Translations under genes and position numbers: made by a program
In this document: positions 15,287 to 19,930 of the stretch, piece by piece
Layout: each line of letters starts with the position of its first letter
Numbering within the stretch: the stretch's first letter is position 1
From: Bacteroidota bacterium
Lineage (GTDB): Bacteria; Bacteroidota; Bacteroidia; Chitinophagales; Chitinophagaceae
DNA length: 19,930 bases
Reading direction: 5' to 3'
NCBI GenBank assembly: GCA_023436425.1
Contig: JAEZJD010000087.1
Location: forward strand, 1 to 19,930
The notes under the pieces: generated by a model
Database searches by the model: none
What the model saw: only the letters and a program-made list of their open reading frames with translations
Told to the model about the DNA's origin: nothing

Positions 15287-15778
15287 ATGAACATTATTGA
15301 TCTATTGTTGAAAGAGTTCGACGAAGAAGCGCAAAGAACACGCAGAATGCTCGAAAGAATTCCCGAAGACAAATGGGATTATAAGCCGCATGAAAAAAGT
15401 ATGGTTTTCAAATATCTCGTTGTTCATTTAGCAGAACTACCCTCCTGGGTGGCGATGATGACGACTGACGAACTCGATTTTGCAAAAATGGACTACAAAC
15501 CAACGGAAGTTAACAGCCGCGAAGATGTGTTGAACCTGCACGAAAAATCAATAGAGCAAGGACGGGCGACACTGCAAAAAGCAAGAGAAGATGATCTGGT
15601 GGGCTCCTGGACTTTGCGAAAAGGGGAGCAAATATTTATGACCATGAGTAAGTATGAATTGATCCGACATTCGTTAGCTCAAACTATTCATCATCGTGCA
15701 CAACTTGGTGTTTATCTGCGCCTGTTAAATATTCCCATTCCCGGAACTTACGGACCAAGTGCCGACGAAGGATTTTAG
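15287..15778 (+). CDS. DinB family protein
   Basis: 163 residues from the ATG at 15287 (MNIIDLLLKEFDEEAQRTRRML); the 31 extra upstream residues of the longer frame lie in the divergent promoter region. This is a four-helix-bundle DinB/YfiT fold, cytoplasmic, usually metal-binding and often thiol-related in function. Seen: H47 in VVHLAELP on helix 2, and IHHRAQLGVYLRLLNIPIPGTYGPSADE, the typical C-terminal block, with H135 and H136. The residue before this block that is usually His in the metal triad appears to be Gln (AQTIHHR, Q132), so the metal site may be altered. The stop is 3 bp before the next start, suggesting co-transcription with the small membrane protein. Confidence 0.88.
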   Translation: MNIIDLLLKEFDEEAQRTRRMLERIPEDKWDYKPHEKSMVFKYLVVHLAELPSWVAMMTTDELDFAKMDYKPTEVNSREDVLNLHEKSIEQGRATLQKAREDDLVGSWTLRKGEQIFMTMSKYELIRHSLAQTIHHRAQLGVYLRLLNIPIPGTYGPSADEGF

Positions 15779-15781
15779 AAT

Positions 15782-16051
15782 ATGAAAATTGCACAGGATA
15801 AGTGGCGACACTTTTATGTGGGAGCAGCGTTGGGCTTCTTTCTTCAATTGGTTGCCGTTGCGCTGCTACCATTTTCCACCCTGATTGCAACGGCAATAGT
15901 GTTCTTTCTGGTGGTAGCAGCAAGCTATGGGTTCGAACTTCTTTCACTCGTCATTAGGAGAGGCCACTATGACATAATGGATGCTGTTGCCGGTGTTATC
16001 GGTGGCGCACTTGGAATGGGCGTTGTATTAATCGGTGATCTTTTTATTTAA
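15782..16051 (+). CDS. Small membrane protein of unknown function
   Basis: 89 residues. It has a short polar start (MKIAQDKWRHF) and then three hydrophobic stretches: about 12-30 (VGAALGFFLQLVAVALLPF), 33-52 (LIATAIVFFLVVAASYGFEL) and 68-88 (AVAGVIGGALGMGVVLIGDLF). The pattern DKWRHFYVGAALG near the start and GHYDIMDAVAGVIGGALG near the end resembles small integral membrane proteins with VanZ- or DUF2279-like D..D..AG motifs, but I cannot assign a family with certainty. Inner membrane, role unknown. It is only 3 bp behind the DinB gene and 9 bp ahead of the DUF2007 gene, so it is part of a compact three-gene unit. Confidence 0.75.
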   Translation: MKIAQDKWRHFYVGAALGFFLQLVAVALLPFSTLIATAIVFFLVVAASYGFELLSLVIRRGHYDIMDAVAGVIGGALGMGVVLIGDLFI

Positions 16052-16060
16052 TTTTTCGGA

Positions 16061-16288
16061 ATGGACTTCGTTCTACTTCAGGTTTTCGACAATTATATAG
16101 ATGCGCACATCGTAAAGGGAAGATTAGAAGCAGAAGGAATTACGTGCTGGTTGAAAGATGAACACCTCAGCGCCGTTATTGTAGATCCGGTGCTAACGAA
16201 GGCAATTGCCGGAATTAAATTGATGGTCGCCGCGGACCAGTTTGAAACGGCTTCTCAACTATTAAACTCTCCACCTGCAATTGACTGA
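16061..16288 (+). CDS. DUF2007 domain protein
   Basis: 75 residues. It shows the DUF2007 pattern (annotated as putative prokaryotic signal transducing protein): FVLLQVFDNYIDAHIVKGRLEAEGITCWLKDEH, a beta-alpha-beta start, then IAGIKLMVAADQFETASQLL. The DYIEA/KGRLEAEGI-type helix and the VA..D...A..LL ending are what identify it. It is cytoplasmic with a small ACT/ferredoxin-like fold in structural terms; the function is unknown. It is the third gene of the DinB-membrane protein-DUF2007 cluster. The 90-bp gap after it contains a promoter candidate for the next gene. Confidence 0.85.
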   Translation: MDFVLLQVFDNYIDAHIVKGRLEAEGITCWLKDEHLSAVIVDPVLTKAIAGIKLMVAADQFETASQLLNSPPAID

Positions 16289-16330
16289 TTGCTGCTCGAA
16301 ACAACTTTTCCACCAACGTTTATAACCATT

Positions 16331-16361
16331 TTTGGAGGCGTCTGCGCACGAGGGTAATTTG
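16331..16361 (+). promoter_or_regulatory. Promoter candidate for the 96-residue hypothetical gene
   Basis: TTTG (16331-16334), a 20-nt spacer, then TAATTTG (16355-16361), one base shorter than TAnnTTTG. It would start transcription about 10 nt before the ATG at 16379, matching the short leaders predicted elsewhere here. Confidence 0.33.
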
Positions 16362-16378
16362 CCCCAAAGCCAATTGAT

Positions 16379-16669
16379 ATGAAATTGAACCAAAGAAAAT
16401 CAACGCACGTTTTTGCTGACAATAAATCCATCGCTGTAGAATATTGTTTTACAAAAAACGATGTGTGCGGACAACAACCAGGAGCAAGAAAAGTTTGGGT
16501 AACAATAAATTTCTGCAACCCGCAAACAAAACATATTGAGCGGCTGCGACTTTCAGAACCGCAAAGCATTTTGGAAGCAAGCGACCAGGAAATTAAAGAG
16601 TTTATTGAAAGAGAGGTGGAGTGTTTTTTTAAACATTGCGATGAAGAAACACATACATTCTCGAGGTAA
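16379..16669 (+). CDS. Hypothetical protein, 96 residues
   Basis: Not recognised. It is a soluble, mixed alpha/beta-looking protein with no signal peptide. The first half is strand-like (HVFADNKSIAVEYCFTKND, ARKVWVTINFCNP) and the second half helical and acidic (SILEASDQEIKEFIEREVECFFKHCDEE). It has five Cys (VEYC, NDVCGQ, NFC, EVEC, KHC), many for its size, but not in a clear zinc-ribbon spacing. Codon use matches its neighbours and a promoter-like sequence precedes it, so it is probably a real gene. It is 41 bp upstream of serC; a shared transcript is possible. Confidence 0.65.
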   Translation: MKLNQRKSTHVFADNKSIAVEYCFTKNDVCGQQPGARKVWVTINFCNPQTKHIERLRLSEPQSILEASDQEIKEFIEREVECFFKHCDEETHTFSR

Positions 16670-16710
16670 TAAAGTTTAGATTATTCTGCTGTTTTGCCTT
16701 GCTTTGCACC

Positions 16711-17832
16711 ATGAGCAAAGCCATTAACCCAACAGGCGAAAAGCAATTAGCGGGTGCTGTGCACAATTTCAATGCTGGACCTTCCATATTGCCTAAAGAA
16801 GTCTACGAGCAAGCATCTGAAGCAATCATTGACTACAAGAACTCTGGCCTTTCCATTTTAGAAATTGGTCACCGCACCTCAACTTTCCAGGAAATAATTG
16901 ATGAAGCGATCACCCTGGCAAAAGAGCTGATGCAGTTGAACGGGGAACATGATGTGCTTTTTCTTCATGGTGGTGCATCTACCCAGTTTTTTCAGGTGCC
17001 AATGAATTTACTGGATGAGAACAAAACAGCGTCTTACACCGACACAGGCATCTGGGCTGCAAAAGCAATGAAAGAAGCAAAGCTTTTCGGCAATGTGGAT
17101 GTCGTATGCAGTTCCAAAGAAAAAAATTACACCTATTTACCAAAGCAGTTTGACGTAAATCCGCAATCTGCTTACCTCCATATTACCACTAACAACACGG
17201 TATACGGCACACAATGGCAGGACCTGTCCACTTTCTACAACCGCCAGGTGCCATTAGTTGCTGACATGAGCAGCGATGTCCTTAGCAGGCAAATTGACTT
17301 CAACAAATTTGTTTTGATATATGCCGGCGCACAAAAAAACATTGGAGCTGCGGGGGTGAATATGGTTGTTATAAACAAACAATGTCTTGGAAAAGTCACT
17401 CGCCAACTGCCAACCATGATGGACTATCGCAATCACATAGAAGCCGGTTCGCTGCTGAACACACCTCCGGTTTTTGCGATCTACATCTGCATGCTTACAC
17501 TTAAATGGCTAAAGAAAATTGGCGGCATTGCAGAAGCAGAAAAAAGGAATAATGAAAAGGCAAACCTGTTCTATTCCACACTTGATGCGCTGCCAATTTT
17601 TACGGGCACCGTCGCCAAAGAGGATCGCAGCAAAATGAATGCATCATTTGTGGCGAAAGACGATGCAATTGAAAAAGAATTTCTCGACCTGTGCAAAAAA
17701 GAAAATATGATCGGACTGAAAGGTCACCGAACTGTCGGTGGTTTCCGTGTATCTATGTACAATGCGTTGCCTCTTGAAAGTGTAAAAGAGCTGACGGATT
17801 TAATGATTTATTTTGCACACCGCAAATCCTGA
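16711..17832 (+). CDS. serC: Phosphoserine aminotransferase
   Basis: 373 residues from the ATG at 16711 (MSKAINPTGE); a TTG 12 bp upstream gives a longer frame but is less likely. SerC converts 3-phosphohydroxypyruvate and glutamate to phosphoserine and 2-oxoglutarate with PLP, the second step of serine synthesis; it is cytoplasmic. Seen: HNFNAGPSILPKEVYEQ, LEIGHRTSTFQEI, LFLHGGASTQF, NNTVYGTQW, ADMSSDVLSR, and the PLP lysine K209 in YAGAQKNIGAAG. HRTVGGFRVSMYNALPLESV at the end holds the Arg residues that bind phosphate and carboxylate. The first 15-20 residues before HNFNAGPS are longer than in many homologues. The DUF1015 gene starts 2 bp after its stop. serA is not in the window. Confidence 0.96.
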   Translation: MSKAINPTGEKQLAGAVHNFNAGPSILPKEVYEQASEAIIDYKNSGLSILEIGHRTSTFQEIIDEAITLAKELMQLNGEHDVLFLHGGASTQFFQVPMNLLDENKTASYTDTGIWAAKAMKEAKLFGNVDVVCSSKEKNYTYLPKQFDVNPQSAYLHITTNNTVYGTQWQDLSTFYNRQVPLVADMSSDVLSRQIDFNKFVLIYAGAQKNIGAAGVNMVVINKQCLGKVTRQLPTMMDYRNHIEAGSLLNTPPVFAIYICMLTLKWLKKIGGIAEAEKRNNEKANLFYSTLDALPIFTGTVAKEDRSKMNASFVAKDDAIEKEFLDLCKKENMIGLKGHRTVGGFRVSMYNALPLESVKELTDLMIYFAHRKS

Positions 17833-17834
17833 TC

Positions 17835-19055
17835 ATGGCTACAATTAAACCCTTCAAAGCACTACGACCGCACAGAGAGTACGCAGCACAAGTGGCATCC
17901 AAACCGTACGATGTACTCACATCGGAGGAAGCACGAAAGGACGTTTCAAACAATTTGCTTTCTTTTCTACATGTAACGAAATCAGAAATTGATTTGCCTG
18001 CAGAAACCGATGTTCATGGTGAGGAGGTTTATACGAAAGCCAAAGTCAATCTGCAAAATTTAATTGATAAGAAAATCCTTTTTCAGGAAGAAAAACCTTG
18101 CTATTACATCTACCAGTTATCGTGGAAGGGAAAAACACAAACAGGATTGGTGTGCCTTTCATCCATTGATGATTACCGGAACGACATTATAAAAAAACAT
18201 GAGTATACCAGACCTGAAAAAGAAAAAGACCGCATTGATCACATTCGGGCTACACGTGCACAAACCGGCAATGTGTTTTTAGCCTGCAGAGAAAATAAAG
18301 ATCTTAGCGATGTTCTTCATCTATGGAAGGAACAAAACTTTGCCGAGTACTCTTTTACTGCAGACGATGGCGTGACGCATACGGTGTGGGTTGTTAATGC
18401 TCTTGCCACCATTGACATTATTACGAATATTTTTCTTGAAAGCGTTCCGGAGACATACATTGCCGATGGCCATCACCGCGCAGCATCAGCTGCAAAAGTG
18501 AGTGAAGAGTTTCGCGACAATGAAGAAGCACAATTTTTTCTCACCACCATTTTCACTGCAGATCAATTATCAATTCTCGACTACAACAGAGTGGTGAAAG
18601 ATCTAGCCGGATTAGATGACAACGAATTTATGGCAAGGCTTTCTGAAGATTTCGAAGTTCAAAAAAGTGATGAGCCTTTTAAACCTGCGTCGCCGAGGCA
18701 GTTTGGAATGTTTCTGAATGGTGGATGGTACAAGCTGACTGCGAAAGATAACACGTACGGGGAAGGTCCGGTCGATTCACTAGATGTGACAATTCTTTCA
18801 AACAACGTTTTACAAAAAATCCTAAATATACAAGATCAGCGCACGGACAGTCGTATTGATTTCGTTGGCGGCATTCGCGGCTTAGGTGAGTTGGAGCAGA
18901 AAGTAAGCAGTGGCGATTGGAAAGTGGCATTCACTTTGCACCCTGTGGGCATTCAGCAGCTTTTTGAGATCGCTGACAGCGGCCAGGTAATGCCTCCAAA
19001 AAGTACGTGGTTCGAACCCAAGTTGCGGGATGGCTTACTTACTCATTGCTTCTGA
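17835..19055 (+). CDS. DUF1015 family protein, possible serine-metabolism enzyme
   Basis: 406 residues, the usual length for DUF1015. Seen: the start IKPFKALRPHREYAAQVASKPYDVL, SFLHVTKSEIDLP, the conserved middle VYTKAKVNLQNLIDK and YYIYQLSWKGKTQTGLVCL, HEYTRPEKEKDRIDHI, and the signature TYIADGHHRAASAA with D211-G212-H213-H214-R215. The C-terminus has LFEIADSGQVMPPKSTWFEPK. The DGHHR box looks like the nucleotide-binding box II of ParB-type domains, found also in free serine kinases such as SerK and SbnI. The gene starts 2 bp after serC, and DUF1015 genes are commonly found next to serA/serC. A role in serine/phosphoserine metabolism is therefore likely; a kinase activity is my inference. 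A terminator-like hairpin follows. Confidence 0.88.
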   Translation: MATIKPFKALRPHREYAAQVASKPYDVLTSEEARKDVSNNLLSFLHVTKSEIDLPAETDVHGEEVYTKAKVNLQNLIDKKILFQEEKPCYYIYQLSWKGKTQTGLVCLSSIDDYRNDIIKKHEYTRPEKEKDRIDHIRATRAQTGNVFLACRENKDLSDVLHLWKEQNFAEYSFTADDGVTHTVWVVNALATIDIITNIFLESVPETYIADGHHRAASAAKVSEEFRDNEEAQFFLTTIFTADQLSILDYNRVVKDLAGLDDNEFMARLSEDFEVQKSDEPFKPASPRQFGMFLNGGWYKLTAKDNTYGEGPVDSLDVTILSNNVLQKILNIQDQRTDSRIDFVGGIRGLGELEQKVSSGDWKVAFTLHPVGIQQLFEIADSGQVMPPKSTWFEPKLRDGLLTHCF

Positions 19056-19077
19056 TAAAGAAATTGTTATTTTACCT

Positions 19078-19104
19078 GCTCCGGCATCAAACGTGGAGCT
19101 TTTT
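19078..19104 (+). terminator. Weak intrinsic terminator after the serC-DUF1015 pair
   Basis: GCTCC (19078-19082) pairs with GGAGC (19095-19099) around a 12-nt loop, followed by TTTTT. The stem is only 5 bp but GC-rich, and it lies 22 bp after the DUF1015 stop, so it plausibly ends that transcript before the TPR gene. Confidence 0.42.
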
Positions 19105-19119
19105 ACTTTTATTTGAAAT

Positions 19120-19930
19120 ATGAAACACCTCTTCATTGCTCTTTTTTTCGCTGCAGCCACTGTTTCTGTTGGCGCACAATCCCAATCTTCTCCGCACGAA
19201 ACAGCATATTCTTTCCTGAGATCAGGAGACTACGAAAATGCAATCCTGGTTTTAAATAAGGCACTTGAAAATGACGCAACCAATCAGCAGCTTTTGCAAG
19301 ATTTGGCAATGTCGTATTTTATGAAAAAGGATTTCTCCAAAGCAAAAGATGTAGTTACAGGACTGCTGGACCGTGACGATGCCGATGTAGTTACCTATCA
19401 AATCGCAGGTAATGTTTATCGCAAGTTGGAGGAAATAAAAGATGCTGAAAAGATGTACAAAAAGGCGCTGAAAAAATTTCCGAACAGCGGTCCGTTGTAC
19501 AATGAATTTGGTGAGCTTCTTCAGGCGAAACAAGATTTTCCAGCCGCTATAAAAAGTTGGGAGAAGGGCATTGAAATGGATCCTTCCTATCCCGGCAATT
19601 ACTTCAATGCTGCAAGCTATTACAGCAATACGAACAATAAAATTTGGACAATTATTTACGGCGAAATTTTCGCAAATATGGAGCACCTCACCGAACGCGG
19701 AACAGCCATGAAGAAAATTTTGCTAAATGCTTACAAAGAAAAATTGTTCAACAAGACAGACGAAGGAAAAGACAAAAGTGATTTTGCAAAAGCGGTGCAG
19801 GAAACATTTGACAAACAGCGCCCTCTGATCGGAAAAGGACTAACACCACAGACTTTGACAATGATCAGAACGAAATTTATTCTTGATAGGTTTCCAAAAT
19901 ATGGTAACAAATACCCTTACAAACTTTTTG
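19120..19930 (+). CDS. Secreted TPR-repeat protein, C-terminus beyond window
   Basis: The frame is open from the ATG at 19120 to the right edge (270 codons) without a stop. A signal peptide (MKHLFIALFFAAATVSVGAQ) is followed by TPR motifs from about residue 27 to 165: AYSFLRSGDYENAILVLNKA, QDLAMSYFMKKDFSKAKDV, YQIAGNVYRKLEEIKDAEKMY, YNEFGELLQAKQDFPAAIKSW, then NYFNAASYYSNTNNKIWTII. The following segment (IYGEIFANMEHLTERGTAMKK) begins a Bacteroidetes-specific C-terminal region I do not recognise. It is periplasmic or outer-membrane-associated, probably a protein-protein scaffold. It is separated from DUF1015 by 64 bp and a terminator-like hairpin, so it is likely a separate unit. No stop or C-terminal sorting signal can be assessed. 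Confidence 0.85.
   Translation, partial: MKHLFIALFFAAATVSVGAQSQSSPHETAYSFLRSGDYENAILVLNKALENDATNQQLLQDLAMSYFMKKDFSKAKDVVTGLLDRDDADVVTYQIAGNVYRKLEEIKDAEKMYKKALKKFPNSGPLYNEFGELLQAKQDFPAAIKSWEKGIEMDPSYPGNYFNAASYYSNTNNKIWTIIYGEIFANMEHLTERGTAMKKILLNAYKEKLFNKTDEGKDKSDFAKAVQETFDKQRPLIGKGLTPQTLTMIRTKFILDRFPKYGNKYPYKLF

Noticed and set aside
15202..15372. 57-codon N-terminal extension of the DUF1801/YdeI frame
   Set aside because: It overlaps the start of the divergent DinB gene and contains the predicted promoter; the DUF1801 domain begins right after the ATG at 15201.
1..19930. CRISPR arrays, tRNA/rRNA genes, transposases, phage genes or toxin-antitoxin pairs
   Set aside because: None could be recognised on either strand; the only regular repeat is the in-frame 273-bp unit of the adhesin gene.

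Overview
The window looks like a chromosomal segment of a Bacteroidetes bacterium, most like the Chitinophagaceae. This is inferred from the repeat-rich secreted adhesin, the Bacteroidetes-type -7 boxes (TAnnTTTG) close to start codons, the weak ribosome-binding sites, and gene types such as DUF5522, a DUF1015 gene next to serC, an M13 peptidase and a fatty-acid-hydroxylase-like protein. No rRNA, tRNA, CRISPR array, insertion sequence or prophage gene was seen. Most genes are ordinary core or house-keeping genes.

Layout. (a) 1-1237, minus: the N-terminal part of a large secreted Ig-like/91-residue-repeat protein that runs off the left edge, followed by about 0.4 kb without a gene. (b) 1751-3745, minus: an outer-membrane beta-barrel protein and the GTPase HflX. 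(c) 4016-5164, plus: a class I/II aminotransferase with a TTG start. (d) 5247-12293: a long minus-strand block. In order of transcription it holds an amidase lipoprotein, a small secreted protein, tsaB (tRNA t6A synthesis), an ArsR-family repressor, a persulfide-dioxygenase-like/rhodanese fusion, an M13 metallopeptidase with a clear intrinsic terminator, and a PlsC-like acyltransferase. (e) 12412-14516, plus: a fatty-acid/sterol hydroxylase-type membrane protein, then trmB, a Cys-rich DUF5522 protein and an alkyltransferase-like protein. The last three are coupled by overlapping stop and start codons. (f) 14581-15201, minus: a DUF1801/YdeI-type protein, divergent from (g) 15287-16288, plus: a DinB protein, a small membrane protein and a DUF2007 protein in a tight cluster. 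(h) 16379-19930, plus: a hypothetical protein, serC, a DUF1015 protein 2 bp behind serC, a terminator-like hairpin, and a secreted TPR protein cut by the right edge.

Functional links. The ArsR gene and the sulfur-transfer fusion look like a regulated sulfide/persulfide detoxification pair, with a 7-9-7 inverted repeat overlapping a perfect -7 box between them. This ArsR has no cysteine, unlike the known persulfide-sensing ArsR proteins. serC and DUF1015 suggest a serine-metabolism unit; DUF1015 carries a ParB/SerK-like DGHHR box. trmB, DUF5522 and atl form a small coupled set combining tRNA methylation with recognition of alkylated DNA. I did not find a clearly new multi-gene system. The strongest leads are the Cys-less repressor with its operator, the DUF1015/serC pair and the PAHR alkyltransferase-like protein.
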